Under the pieces are notes generated by a model. The model was not told the DNA's origin. It saw only the letters and a program-made list of their open reading frames with translations, and made no database searches. From Pseudonocardia endophytica (lineage in GTDB: Bacteria; Actinomycetota; Actinomycetes; Mycobacteriales; Pseudonocardiaceae), in assembly GCF_004339565.1 (NCBI RefSeq), contig NZ_SMFZ01000002.1:3286001-3350000 (forward strand): DNA of 64,000 nucleotides, in the 5' to 3' direction. The translations under genes were made by a program, and so were the position numbers. Positions 15,834 through 24,500 of the stretch are shown piece by piece; position 1 is the first letter of the stretch, and each line of letters opens with the position of its first letter.

Positions 15834-17633
15834 TTGGATCCCCGACAGGTCACGCCCCCGTCCGGGCGCCGCGGCTCCCGCTCCGCCACGAGCGAAGAGA
15901 AGTCCCAGGCCCGTGACGTCTCCCTGCGCCGGATCGGCGCGCTGTTCCGTCCCCACCGGCGCTCGCTCGCCGTCGTCATCGCCGCGATCTCCGCGGCGGC
16001 CGTCGTCGGCATGGCGTCCCCGTTCCTGTTGCGCGAGGTCATCGACGTCGCGCTCCCGCAGCGCGACGTCGTCCTGTTGGCCTGGCTCGCCGCCGGCATG
16101 GTCGCCGTCGCGGCGGTCACGGCCGCGCTCGGCGTCGCCCAGACCTGGATATCCACCCGGATCGGTCAGGAGGTCATGCACGGGCTGCGCACGTCCGTGT
16201 TCGCGCACCTGCAGCGCCAGTCGCTGGCGTTCTTCACCCGGACCCGCACCGGCGAGGTGCAGTCCCGGATCACGAACGACATCGGCGGCATGCAGTCCGT
16301 GGTCACCTCGACGGCGACGTCGATCGCGTCGAACGTCACCACCACGATCGCGACCCTGGTCGCGATGCTGGCGCTGTCCTGGCCGCTCACGCTCGTCTCG
16401 CTCGTCGTGATGCCGCCTGCGATCTTCCTGACGCGACGGGTGGCGCGGACCCGCCGGGCGATCACCACCGAGCAGCAGCGCGAGCTGGCCGACCTGAACG
16501 TGACCGTCGAGGAGAGCCTGTCGATCAGTGGCGCGTCGCTGTCCAAGACGCTCGGCAGCGGGCCGGAGCTGATCCGCCGGTTCGACGCGTCGTCGCACCG
16601 GTTGGTCGGGCTGGAGCTGCGGTCGCAGCTCGCCGGGCGCTGGACGATGGCCGTCACGCAGGTCGTGTTCGCCGCCGTCCCGGCCGTGATCTACCTGTCC
16701 GCCGGAATGCCGTTCGTGTCGCTGTCGATCGGCACGCTGGTCGCGTTCACCGCGCTGCAGGCCGGGCTGTTCCGCCCGGTGATGAGCCTGCTCTCGCTCG
16801 GCGTGCAGATCGTGTCGTCGCTCGCCCTGTTCGCGCGGATCTTCGAGTACCTGGACCTGCCGGTGGATGTCGCCGAGCCGGAGCACCCGGTCGCGATCGA
16901 CCCCGCACGGGTCGACGGGCACGTGCGCCTCGAGGACGTCACGTTCGCCTACCCGGGCGCGGACACGGCGGCTCTCGCGGGCATCGACCTGGACGTCGCG
17001 TCGGGTACGACGCTCGCGGTCGTCGGCGAGACCGGCTCCGGCAAGTCGACGCTGGCCGGGCTCGTCGCACGCCTGCAGGACCCGACCGCGGGACGCGTCA
17101 CGATCGACGGCGTCGACGTGCGTGACATCGCCTCGGCCGACCTCACCCGGATCGTCGGCGTGGTCAGCCAGGAGACGTACCTGCTGCACGCGACCGTGCG
17201 GGAGAACCTGCGTCACGCCAACCCGGACGCGACCGACGCCGAGATCGTCGAGGCCGCGCGGGCCGCGCAGATCCACGACCTCATCGAGTCCCTGCCGGAC
17301 GGCTACGACACGATGGTCGGATCCCGGGGCCACCGGTTCTCCGGCGGCGAGAAGCAGCGGATCGCGATCGCGCGGACACTGCTGCGCGACCCCAGGGTGC
17401 TGGTGCTCGACGAGGCCACCAGCGCGCTGGACACCGAGACGGAGCGGGCCGTGCAGGCCGCGTTCGACGAGCTCGCCGTCGGCCGCACGACGATCACGAT
17501 CGCGCACCGCCTGTCCACGGTGCGCCATGCCGACCGGATCGTGGTGCTCGACCACGGGCGGGTCGCCGAGTCCGGCACGCACGACGCGCTCGTCGCCGCG
17601 GAGGGCCGGTACGCCGCGCTGACGGCGGCGTGA
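15834..17633 (+). CDS. ABC transporter, fused permease and ATPase (exporter type)
   Basis: A 599-residue half-transporter. Residues about 35-330 form the six-helix exporter membrane domain (LAVVIAAISAAAVVGMASPFLLREVIDVALP is helix 1; FFTRTRTGEVQSRITNDIGGMQ is the coupling-helix region). The ATPase domain has Walker A GETGSGKST, Q-loop VSQETYLLH, signature FSGGEKQR and Walker B VLVLDEATSALD, followed by the AHRLSTVRHADRIVVLD switch region. It should export a lipid or drug as a dimer. TTG is used as start because ACGGAG lies 6 bases upstream and no ATG/GTG precedes the domain at a good distance. It is divergent from the MarR gene and probably repressed by it. Confidence 0.92.
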   Translation: MDPRQVTPPSGRRGSRSATSEEKSQARDVSLRRIGALFRPHRRSLAVVIAAISAAAVVGMASPFLLREVIDVALPQRDVVLLAWLAAGMVAVAAVTAALGVAQTWISTRIGQEVMHGLRTSVFAHLQRQSLAFFTRTRTGEVQSRITNDIGGMQSVVTSTATSIASNVTTTIATLVAMLALSWPLTLVSLVVMPPAIFLTRRVARTRRAITTEQQRELADLNVTVEESLSISGASLSKTLGSGPELIRRFDASSHRLVGLELRSQLAGRWTMAVTQVVFAAVPAVIYLSAGMPFVSLSIGTLVAFTALQAGLFRPVMSLLSLGVQIVSSLALFARIFEYLDLPVDVAEPEHPVAIDPARVDGHVRLEDVTFAYPGADTAALAGIDLDVASGTTLAVVGETGSGKSTLAGLVARLQDPTAGRVTIDGVDVRDIASADLTRIVGVVSQETYLLHATVRENLRHANPDATDAEIVEAARAAQIHDLIESLPDGYDTMVGSRGHRFSGGEKQRIAIARTLLRDPRVLVLDEATSALDTETERAVQAAFDELAVGRTTITIAHRLSTVRHADRIVVLDHGRVAESGTHDALVAAEGRYAALTAA

Positions 17634-17635
17634 GG

Positions 17636-17947
17636 TCAGCCGGTCAGGAAGTCCGAGTCCGGACGCAACGGCCTGCCGAGCCGGTCCACCACCGGCAGCA
17701 CCTCCGCGAGCAGCGCGAAGTGCTCGTCGATCCAGGACCGCTGGGCCGCCCGGTAACCGTCCGGACCGGACGGGTGGACGGCCGTGCCGTGCCAGCCGCA
17801 CTCGCAGGCCGGCGCGTACATCGTCGGTTCCGGCAGGCGACGGGCGTCGGTCCAGATGTCGGACCGCCCGCCGTCCGGGGCCACCCCGCTGACGTAGCCC
17901 TCGTGGTCGTCCCCGCCGGGGACCTCCACCGGTCCTATGTAGAGCAC
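17636..17947 (-). CDS. Conserved hypothetical protein, about 103 residues
   Basis: A small soluble protein of unknown function that converges on the exporter gene with a 2-base gap. It contains LYIGPVEVPGG, GYVSGVAPDGGRSDIWTDARR and a CECGWHG segment; the two cysteines plus His could bind a metal. No family is recognised with confidence. The open frame continues upstream to 18175, but that part is compositionally odd and overlaps a perfect hairpin at 18173-18194, so a GTG at 17945-17947 is used. The true start could be a little further upstream, because a DDPY segment just before it also looks protein-like. Confidence 0.5.
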   Translation of the reverse strand: MLYIGPVEVPGGDDHEGYVSGVAPDGGRSDIWTDARRLPEPTMYAPACECGWHGTAVHPSGPDGYRAAQRSWIDEHFALLAEVLPVVDRLGRPLRPDSDFLTG

Positions 17948-18172
17948 GTACGGATCGTCCCGCCGATCCGAGCGGGCGCAACCGTGGTTCGCCGAGCGGT
18001 CGCCATGACTCCGGGTCCACCCCGGGATCGACGACTGCGCTCCCTGCCGTGAACCCGACCGCCTGATCCGGGAGTGCGGCCTGGGACCTCGCGCGGTGGC
18101 CGTCGTCCGGTCCCGGGGCGTCGGCGACGACCCGGAGCACCCGACCGTGTGACTACCTGTCCGGCCTGGCGT

Positions 18173-18194
18173 CACCGGATCGGGTGATCCGGTG
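18173..18194. terminator. Perfect 9-base hairpin
   Basis: CACCGGATC (18173-18181) and GATCCGGTG (18186-18194) are perfectly complementary around a GGGT loop. It could stop transcription or form part of a small decayed element. Confidence 0.5.
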
Positions 18195-18359
18195 GGCCGC
18201 TACGCGACAGTCTTCGCGCTGTTACTGCGCACTCCGGGTGATGATTGCCGGATCCGGGTTTCGTCGAGTGCGATGCGGGGACCCCATCGCCAACGCGACG
18301 TACCGTAGACCAATCCAGGTGGGCCCGGACGCTGGGGAGCCGTCCACCCCGCCTCGCCA

Positions 18360-18402
18360 GGGGCCCGGTTCGACTGCTTCGGGGGTGGCCGAACCGGGCC
18401 CC
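18360..18402. terminator. Perfect 13-base hairpin downstream of the DUF6197-like gene
   Basis: GGGGCCCGGTTCG (18360-18372) pairs perfectly with CGAACCGGGCCCC (18390-18402) across a 17-base loop. It lies about 100 bases beyond the stop of the minus-strand gene at 18502 and is the strongest stem in the area, so a terminator for that gene is likely. Confidence 0.6.
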
Positions 18403-18501
18403 GACATCTGTCCGGACGACGTGTGGTCCACCTGTCGACCCTGTCGACCCTGTCGACGACGAGACCGGAGCCGAGGAGCGCGACGAGGGCTGACCGCCGC
18501 G

Positions 18502-19008
18502 TCAGCGCATCTGCGCCAGGATCGTCCGGCTGATCGCACGATCCATGACACCGAGCACCTCGGACCGCGTGCGGCCCGGTGTGTCGTTCCACCGGACCAG
18601 CTCACGCATCCGCGCCCGGCGCACGATCGGCGCGACCGCACCCTCCGGTGCGTCGTGGTGTCCCCGCTTCATCTCCTGCAGCGACTCCCATACCCGGTCC
18701 ACGGCCGGCCCGGAATCGCGGTCGATGTGGGTGAACGCCCCGCCACCGTGCCCGGCGACCGCGACGGCCGCCACGAGACAGGCCGAGTCGATCCCGTCCG
18801 GTCCCGGCGTCGGGCCGAACAGACGTTGACGCAGCGGCCGGGGCCCGGTGCGGTACCACCCGTCCTGCAGCCACCCGCGTTCGAGAATCGCCCGGGCCGC
18901 CTCCAGGATCGCGAGCGTGCGTTCCTCCTCCGACGGGGTCGTCGCCGGCGCGGGGACGACCGGCGACGGGACGAACGGGTCGGACGTGGGGATCGTCGTG
19001 TACGCCAT
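18502..19008 (-). CDS. DUF6197-like hypothetical protein
   Basis: A 168-residue soluble protein. Its core, ILEAARAILERGWLQDGWY, DSACLVAAVAVAG and VRWNDTPGRTRSEVLGVMDRAIS, resembles the small actinobacterial DUF6197 proteins as I remember them; the assignment is moderate. No enzymatic motif is apparent. The ATG at 19006-19008 has GGGAG about seven bases upstream and is preferred over the longer frame, which starts in sequence with no protein character. The gene is divergent from a cupin gene 127 bases away, and a strong hairpin lies beyond its stop. Confidence 0.7.
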   Translation of the reverse strand: MAYTTIPTSDPFVPSPVVPAPATTPSEEERTLAILEAARAILERGWLQDGWYRTGPRPLRQRLFGPTPGPDGIDSACLVAAVAVAGHGGGAFTHIDRDSGPAVDRVWESLQEMKRGHHDAPEGAVAPIVRRARMRELVRWNDTPGRTRSEVLGVMDRAISRTILAQMR

Positions 19009-19135
19009 AGCTGGGCTCCCTCGAAGCTCCCGCGGCTCGGAGGCCGCGCGACCGCACCCACATTGTCGTCGCCGGAGCACCGGTTCGCACACCACGTTCC
19101 CCGTGACGGCGCAGGCGACGGCAGGATCGGCCGCC

Positions 19136-19621
19136 ATGAGCCTCGCGCGCCCGTACCCGCCCGACCTCTACCACGGTGACAGCGGGGAGCCCTCCGCGGT
19201 CCGCGTCCCCGCGGACCGGGAACCGGAACTCCCGACCGCCCACTACCTCGCCACCGGCGAGAGCACCGGCGGGCTGTACGGCCTCTACCGCTGGATGATG
19301 GGGCCGGAGCCGGCCGGGCCCGCGCCGCACTTCCACCGGTCGATCTCCGAGTCGTTCTACGTGCTCACCGGCGTGGTCCGGATCCACGACGGCCGCGGCT
19401 GGGTCGAGTGCGGTCCCGGTGACTTCGTGCACGTGCCGCCCGGCGGCATCCACGGCTTCCGCAACGAGTCCGGCGAACCGGCGTCGATGCTGCTGCATTT
19501 CGCGCCGGGAGCACCGCGGGAGGAGTACTTCGAGGTGCTCGCCGACGCGGCCCGCCGCGAGCGGATGGAGGCCGAGGGCCGCGACGAGTTCATGTTCCGG
19601 CACGACACGTACTGGGTGTGA
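19136..19621 (+). CDS. Cupin-domain protein
   Basis: A 161-residue single-domain cupin. Motif 1 is APHFHRSISESFYVLTGVVRIH, with an H-x-H and a following Glu as metal ligands, and motif 2 is GPGDFVHVPPGGIHGFRNES with the third His. It may be a small dioxygenase, isomerase or binding protein. The ATG at 19136-19138 follows AGGA at a workable distance; the frame stays open far upstream but over a promoter region. The divergent neighbour is the DUF6197-like gene, and the next gene converges from the other side. Confidence 0.88.
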   Translation: MSLARPYPPDLYHGDSGEPSAVRVPADREPELPTAHYLATGESTGGLYGLYRWMMGPEPAGPAPHFHRSISESFYVLTGVVRIHDGRGWVECGPGDFVHVPPGGIHGFRNESGEPASMLLHFAPGAPREEYFEVLADAARRERMEAEGRDEFMFRHDTYWV

Positions 19622-19687
19622 CCGTGAGATCGACCCTGGCCCACGCGGTGTTGGCGTAGCCGCCCGGACTCCCGGTCGCGGTCCCGG

Positions 19688-20506
19688 TCAACGCACGCGG
19701 GCGTGGAACCGTTCGACGAGTGCCGCGAACAGCTCCGGCTCCTCCAGGTTCGTGAGGTGCCCGGAGCGGGGGAGCACGGCGAGGCCCGCGTCCGGGAGCG
19801 TGCGGAGCAGCATCAGCCCGACGTCCGGGACGGATCCGTCGTGGTCGCCCGCCACGATCAGCGTCGGCACCCGCATCGCGGACAGCTCGTCGGTCAGCTC
19901 GTAGAGCGACGGCCGCGACGCCTGCACGCCGAGCATGGTCAGCCCCGCACCGGTCGCGTCGTGCTCGGCGAGAATCCGCAGGTGTTCGGCGTAGGCGTCC
20001 GGGTACTTGTCCCGCAGGAACAACCGGCCCGGGCTCGACCCGTAGTCGGCGGCGACGGCCTCGGCGCCCTCGTTGCGGTAGCGCCCGGCGAGCGCGCGGG
20101 ACTCGGTGCGGAACGCGGCGTCGTCCTCGGGCATGGCGCCGTACCCGCAGCCCGCGACGACGAGCGAGCGCGCCCGCTGCGGGTGGCGCAGACCCAGGTG
20201 CAGCGTCGCGAACCCACCCATCGAGTTCCCGACGACGTGGGCGGCCGTCTCCCCGGCGGCGTCCAGCACGGCGATCGCGTCGGAGACGGCACGCTCCTGC
20301 GAGTACGCCTCCGGGTCGTCCGGGACACCGGACGGTGGGTAGCCGCGGGCGTCGTAGGTCAGGCAGCGATGCGTGCGGGAGAAGTGCTCGACCTGCGGCG
20401 CCCACGAGCGGTGGTCGCCACCGAACTCGTGCACGAACAGGATCGGGTCACCGTCGCCCGTCGACTCCCAGTGCAGCGTGACGCCGTCCTCGGTGACGGT
20501 GTCCAT
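19688..20506 (-). CDS. Alpha/beta hydrolase
   Basis: A 272-residue alpha/beta hydrolase of the peroxidase/lactonase-like group. The nucleophile elbow is GNSMGG, the acid region is VAGDHDGSVPDVG, and the catalytic His is in RSGHLTNLEEP. The oxyanion segment is HEFGG rather than the usual HGxG. The start ATG is 3 bases after the DinB gene stop, so the two form one unit. The substrate is unknown. Confidence 0.88.
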   Translation of the reverse strand: MDTVTEDGVTLHWESTGDGDPILFVHEFGGDHRSWAPQVEHFSRTHRCLTYDARGYPPSGVPDDPEAYSQERAVSDAIAVLDAAGETAAHVVGNSMGGFATLHLGLRHPQRARSLVVAGCGYGAMPEDDAAFRTESRALAGRYRNEGAEAVAADYGSSPGRLFLRDKYPDAYAEHLRILAEHDATGAGLTMLGVQASRPSLYELTDELSAMRVPTLIVAGDHDGSVPDVGLMLLRTLPDAGLAVLPRSGHLTNLEEPELFAALVERFHARVR

Positions 20507-20509
20507 GCG

Positions 20510-21025
20510 TCACTTCCCGAACAGTCCGCGCAGGTACGCGGCCTGCCCGATGTGCTGCATGTCGTCGCCGACCACGCTGACGAGCCGCACGGCCAGCGAG
20601 ATCCCGTCGCCCCAGGTCCCGGGCAGGATCCGTTCGAGGTCGTCGTCGGTCAGGCCGTCGAGCAGCTGGTGGGTCCGCTCGGTGACGGCGTCGTGGTAGG
20701 CGATCAGCAGGTCCCCGCTCACCCGGACCTGCCCGACCTCGTCGGAGCTCTGGCCGTAGCCGGTGGCGCCGTCGTCGAACGGGAGCCCGAACCGCTCCGA
20801 CCAGCCCTGCGACGTCCAGACCTGCTCGGTCCCGAACGCCTCGGCCAGGTGGTCGTCCTGCACGCGGGTCCCGTGCCAGATCGTCCAGGCGATCGAGTTG
20901 CCCGGACCGTCGCCGAGGTCGGGGCGCCGGGCCAGCGTCTCGTCGTCGAGGCCTTCGACGGCCGAGGTCACGTCCTCGCGGATCCTGCCGAACGCGTCGG
21001 CGATGACGGCGGCGGCGTTCGCCAT
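20510..21025 (-). CDS. DinB-family protein
   Basis: A 171-residue four-helix-bundle protein of the DinB/mycothiol-transferase superfamily. The metal-binding histidines expected for the fold are suggested by SIAWTIWHGTRVQDDHLAEAF and by GDDMQHIGQAAYLRGLFGK near the C-terminus. Actinobacterial members often use mycothiol as thiol donor, which is possible here. It is the first gene of a two-gene unit with the hydrolase. The ATG at 21023-21025 is preceded by GAGGAAGGGACGACC. Confidence 0.85.
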   Translation of the reverse strand: MANAAAVIADAFGRIREDVTSAVEGLDDETLARRPDLGDGPGNSIAWTIWHGTRVQDDHLAEAFGTEQVWTSQGWSERFGLPFDDGATGYGQSSDEVGQVRVSGDLLIAYHDAVTERTHQLLDGLTDDDLERILPGTWGDGISLAVRLVSVVGDDMQHIGQAAYLRGLFGK

Positions 21026-21093
21026 GGTCGTCCCTTCCTCGGTGATCGAGAACCGGCTCGAACCCTAGTTGTCCCGCCGCGTCGGTGCGGTGG

Positions 21094-22452
21094 CTACTCC
21101 GGGAACAGTTTGCGGGCGTACTTCTCGGACAGCAGCATCACCTCGTCGATCACCTTGCGCGAGAACTCGGGTATCTGCAGCATCGCTGCGGCACTCTCCA
21201 TCGCGTGGCGGTTGAGCGAGAGGACCTCGTCGACCGACATCGTGGCGAGCGCCTTCTCGTCGAAGAGACCCAGGTAGTGCTGGAACCGGGTGACCATGGT
21301 GTGCACCTTGTCGGGCAGTCGGATCACTGGATTCTCCCGGGAGACAGCGTCTTTCAGTCGTCCGACGATGAGCTTCTTCACTTCGAGGTACTTGTTGTGG
21401 AAGGGCTCGTGTCGGTGGAGACCGGGCGCCGGGTCACCGTGGATGCCGGTCGAATACGCCTTCGGGTCTGCCGCGTTCGTCCCGCTCTTGCCGGTGGGGC
21501 CGCTCATCATCATCGTCGTGCGCGGAGCGGCGGGATCGGCCCGCCGGACCGCCGCGGTACCTCCGGCCCCCGAGGTGGCGAGGGCGGGCCGCATCCCGAG
21601 ACCCTCGGCCACCTTCTCGGCGTCCACGCCGAACACGCCCAGGAACTGGCGGACCATCTCGTCGGCCTTCGCGTACAGGTCGGAGAAGGCTCCGTTCAGC
21701 GCGTCGACGCTCCGGCGCTCGATCTCGGCGAGCTCGCCGAGCAGGCGCGTCTTCCACCGGCCGGCGAGCTGCGGGATCCGCTCCAGCGTCGTCCGGACCT
21801 GCCCGAGAACCTTCGCCCAGAGCACCTGGCCGTACGCGACCCAGCTCGACCAGTGGGCGCTCCACCAGGCGAGCAGACGTCCGAGGTCGTCGCCACCGGG
21901 CAGAACACGGCGGGCGAGCTCGACGAGCTCGCCCGCGCGGCGGCGTCCCTGCCTGATCGCGAGCTTGGAGATGCCCTTCACGACGGTCCCGACCTCCGGC
22001 ACGGCGCCGACCAGCGAGAAGGACAGCCCGACCCAGCGCATCGGTTTCCGGTACTCGCCGTTGTTGATCATATAGTGGAGGTGCGCGGCCACGTCGCGGA
22101 CGTCGGCGACCTGGTCGACCCCCGGGATCAGCGACACGGCGGTGTCGATCAGGATCATCGGGACGGTCGGGTCCTCCCGGAACTCGCCCTGGAGTGCGCC
22201 GCCGATCGTGTCGAGGACCCCGGGGTCGGCGTCCCGCTCCGCCACCGGTGCCGGCGCGGCGGGCTCGGGGGCGCGACCGGCCGACCTCGGGGGCAGCATC
22301 ATCGTGCTCGCCCACAGCGCCGTCGCACGGTTGCCCGCGGTCGACTGCCACCACTCGGGAGCGCCGGCGGCCGGGAGCGGGACCGTCGTCGGCGCTGCCG
22401 TCGCGAGCTCGGCAGGCTCGGCGCGATCCGTGCGCGGGGCCGGACCGGTCAC
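21094..22452 (-). CDS. Candidate injected effector/toxin of the contractile injection system
   Basis: A 452-residue protein encoded last in the injection-system operon. The GTG start at 22450-22452 overlaps the fibre stop by 4 bases. Residues 1-75 are Pro/Ala-rich; residues about 95-165 (LIDTAVSLIPGVDQVADVRDV and LVGAVPEVGTVVKGISKLA) resemble the hydrophobic pre-toxin region common in polymorphic toxins; 170-285 are helical. The C-terminal part after about residue 335 has HRHEPFH (346-352) and IRLPDKVH (377-384), reminiscent of HNH/Endo VII-fold nuclease toxins, though no family is certain. DNA for this last part is clearly poorer in GC (69 of 120 bases G or C in 21301-21420). No partner immunity gene is visible downstream. 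Confidence 0.65.
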   Translation of the reverse strand: MTGPAPRTDRAEPAELATAAPTTVPLPAAGAPEWWQSTAGNRATALWASTMMLPPRSAGRAPEPAAPAPVAERDADPGVLDTIGGALQGEFREDPTVPMILIDTAVSLIPGVDQVADVRDVAAHLHYMINNGEYRKPMRWVGLSFSLVGAVPEVGTVVKGISKLAIRQGRRRAGELVELARRVLPGGDDLGRLLAWWSAHWSSWVAYGQVLWAKVLGQVRTTLERIPQLAGRWKTRLLGELAEIERRSVDALNGAFSDLYAKADEMVRQFLGVFGVDAEKVAEGLGMRPALATSGAGGTAAVRRADPAAPRTTMMMSGPTGKSGTNAADPKAYSTGIHGDPAPGLHRHEPFHNKYLEVKKLIVGRLKDAVSRENPVIRLPDKVHTMVTRFQHYLGLFDEKALATMSVDEVLSLNRHAMESAAAMLQIPEFSRKVIDEVMLLSEKYARKLFPE

Positions 22453-24233
22453 CCGACGGCCGCCTCGGCGCGCTCCGGCTCCGGTTCCGCGACGAGCGGG
22501 TCGACGTCCGCGCGTACGGCCGTGACCTGCCAGCAGAACTCGCCGTCGCCGGTGCCGCCGTCGAGGGTGCGGACGTCGAACGCGCCACCGGAGACCTCCG
22601 TGGCGCCGAGCGGCGAGACCGCGGAGCCGTCCGCCAGCACGGGCGTGACCTGCACGGTCCGGTCCTCTGGCCGGGTCAGCGCCTCGAAGTAGGCCGGCAG
22701 CGTGATCCGGGCACGTCCGCGGGCGAGGCGAGCCCGGCCCCGGTAGGTCACCGTGTTCTCGGGACCCTCGACGCAGCCGTGCACGAGCACGCGCGCCGGA
22801 TCCTGCGGGTGCGGGATCCGGAAGTTCTTGACCGACGCGCTGACGGTGCCGTTCGCGTAGATCTCGACGAGAGGGTTCTGCGGGTCGCCGCCGGCGTAGA
22901 GGGCGCCGCGGACGAAGACGTCGTGAGTGGACAGCCCGCCGCCGCTCCAGCTGGCGAAACCGTTGCCGACGTCTCCCTTCCGGGGCGAGGAGATCGCGAC
23001 GTTTCCGGCGACCTGGACGGTCCCGGTGCCGCCCAGCGGTCCGCCGGGCGATCCGACCCGGACATCGGTGCCCGCCACGAACGACGGACTGCGCACCGCT
23101 GCGCCCGCCTGGACGGTCCCGCCGACCGACGAGTCCCCGCCCACGGTCTGGCTCCCGTCGACGGTCTGGCCACCTGCCCGGTGGTGTCCGGCCACGATCT
23201 GGCCGCCGGTCACCGTGACGTTGCCGTTCACGGTCGCGTCGCCGTTCACGGTCTGCCCGCCCCCGACGGTCTGGCCACCGCCGATGGTCTGGTGGCCGCC
23301 GACGGCGTGCGCGCCGGACACACCGAGTGCGCCGCGCACGTCCGCGTTGCGCAGCGTCAGGTCGGCGTACTCGACGGTGTCCCTGTCGTAGTCGAGCCCC
23401 GGCCATGTCGGGGACCGGTCGACGAGCTCGAAGCCGAACCTCGCGCGGAACGACAGCTGACCGTGCTGAACGCCCATGCCGGCGAACCCGACACCCCCCA
23501 GCAGCTCCCCCTCCGCGGTGGACGACCCGTCGACCCGGCCCATCAGGACCATTCCGGGAATCTCGACGATGCCGCCGGGCGAGGTGAGCGCCAGTCCGGT
23601 GCCGTTGCGGGACGGGGCGATCTCCCCGCTCCCGGCGTCATGGACGGACAGTGCTCCCGCCTCGTCACGTGACCACGACCTTCGCACGGTCAGACCCCCG
23701 GTGACCGGCCGCGGCCCGGACCGGCCCCCGGCGGTCAGCGCCGTCACCGAGCCCGCGGTGAGCGTGACCGACGCGAGGACGACGGCGTTCGGTCCCGGCG
23801 CGACGGTCGCGTTCTCCACGGTCAGGATCGGGCAGTGCTCGACCTGGTTGCCGGTCGTGATGCGCTCGTTCCAGGTCAGGACAACCAGGCGCTCGCCGTC
23901 ACCCGACGTCGGGACGCGGACGCCGCCGCTGTCCGGGACGGTGACGCTCGTGGTGCCCACGCGTGCCGGCGCGCCCACCGCGAGCCAGATGTGCCGTCCC
24001 GACGGCGAGACCGCGACCCCGGGCAGCACCCGCACGCTCGCGGTGTCGCGGGTGGCCGTCACCTCGAGGCCCTGGCAGACACCGGACCCGTGCAGGCGGT
24101 TGTGCACCTGCTCCAACGGCGCGACGTAATTCGACCAGTCGACGTTCGCCTCCGCTCGCCCGACCGTCCCGGTCTGCGGCTGGCCCGAGGCGGTGGCGTA
24201 CGCCGTGCGCTTGAGTCCGACGATGTCGGCCAT
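22449..24233 (-). CDS. Tail-fibre-like protein of the injection system
   Basis: A 594-residue fibre candidate. Residues 1-170 form a conserved N-terminal region likely to attach to the baseplate (NVDWSNYVAPLEQVHNRLHGSGVCQGLEV). Residues 311-376 (DNA 23106-23303) are about ten hexapeptide-like repeats of the type GGGQTV/NGDATV, as expected for a beta-helical or triple-stranded shaft. The C-terminal part (NFRIPHP, HGCVEGPENTVTYRGRA, LPAYFEALTRPEDRTVQVTP) is a segment I associate with phage fibre ends. It lies in the operon between a coiled-coil protein and the effector candidate and should recognise the target surface. Confidence 0.82.
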   Translation of the reverse strand: MADIVGLKRTAYATASGQPQTGTVGRAEANVDWSNYVAPLEQVHNRLHGSGVCQGLEVTATRDTASVRVLPGVAVSPSGRHIWLAVGAPARVGTTSVTVPDSGGVRVPTSGDGERLVVLTWNERITTGNQVEHCPILTVENATVAPGPNAVVLASVTLTAGSVTALTAGGRSGPRPVTGGLTVRRSWSRDEAGALSVHDAGSGEIAPSRNGTGLALTSPGGIVEIPGMVLMGRVDGSSTAEGELLGGVGFAGMGVQHGQLSFRARFGFELVDRSPTWPGLDYDRDTVEYADLTLRNADVRGALGVSGAHAVGGHQTIGGGQTVGGGQTVNGDATVNGNVTVTGGQIVAGHHRAGGQTVDGSQTVGGDSSVGGTVQAGAAVRSPSFVAGTDVRVGSPGGPLGGTGTVQVAGNVAISSPRKGDVGNGFASWSGGGLSTHDVFVRGALYAGGDPQNPLVEIYANGTVSASVKNFRIPHPQDPARVLVHGCVEGPENTVTYRGRARLARGRARITLPAYFEALTRPEDRTVQVTPVLADGSAVSPLGATEVSGGAFDVRTLDGGTGDGEFCWQVTAVRADVDPLVAEPEPERAEAAVG

Positions 24234-24263
24234 GAGGGCTCCTCGTCCGGTTCTCGGGCGGGT

Positions 24264-24479
24264 TCAGCCGACCCGCAACGCGTCGCCGGACGCGGGTTCC
24301 GGCGCGTCGATCCGGGTCAGCAGCTCGTCGAGCACCCGCACCGCGCCGCCGACCTCCACCAGCGAGCGCTGCAGGACCGCGACCTCGCGCTCCAGTTCCC
24401 GCAGCCTGGTCTCGCCGATCTCCCGCTCGCGGACCAGCACCTCGCGCCGGTCCCGGACCCACTGCTCGACGTCGTCCAT
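24264..24479 (-). CDS. Small coiled-coil protein of the injection-system operon
   Basis: A 71-residue, highly charged protein. Residues about 5-55 carry regular heptad spacing of Leu/Val (REVLVREREIGETRLRELEREVAVLQRSLVEVGGAV), so it should form a coiled coil. It lies 21 bases after the baseplate/propeller gene and 30 bases before the fibre gene. It could trimerise to link the fibre to the baseplate or act as a fibre chaperone. No family is recognised. Confidence 0.7.
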   Translation of the reverse strand: MDDVEQWVRDRREVLVREREIGETRLRELEREVAVLQRSLVEVGGAVRVLDELLTRIDAPEPASGDALRVG

Positions 24480-24500
24480 CGCTGTCTCCTCGTCCTCGGT

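Larger units (their letters stand above)
17948..18501. other. Intergenic stretch of about 550 bases with hairpins
   Basis: No convincing gene was seen between the hypothetical protein and the DUF6197-like gene. The stretch holds two perfect hairpins (listed separately) and a short tandem repeat, CTGTCGACC repeated near 18434-18460. Minus-strand frames here contain an RRSALVALLG segment that resembles a Tat signal but is followed by low-complexity sequence, so it may be gene debris. Confidence 0.45.

Noticed and set aside
17948..18175. N-terminal extension of the small hypothetical protein
   Set aside because: The sequence is low-complexity, overlaps a perfect hairpin at its far end and has no ribosome binding site; a start near 17947 is preferred, though not certain.
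18434..18460. CRISPR-like repeat
   Set aside because: CTGTCGACC is repeated directly without spacers and only about three times; it is a simple tandem repeat.
18200..18592. Exported protein with a Tat-like signal on the minus strand
   Set aside because: RRSALVALLG is suggestive, but what follows is repeat-coded VDRVDR and low-complexity sequence, and the frame overlaps the DUF6197-like gene.
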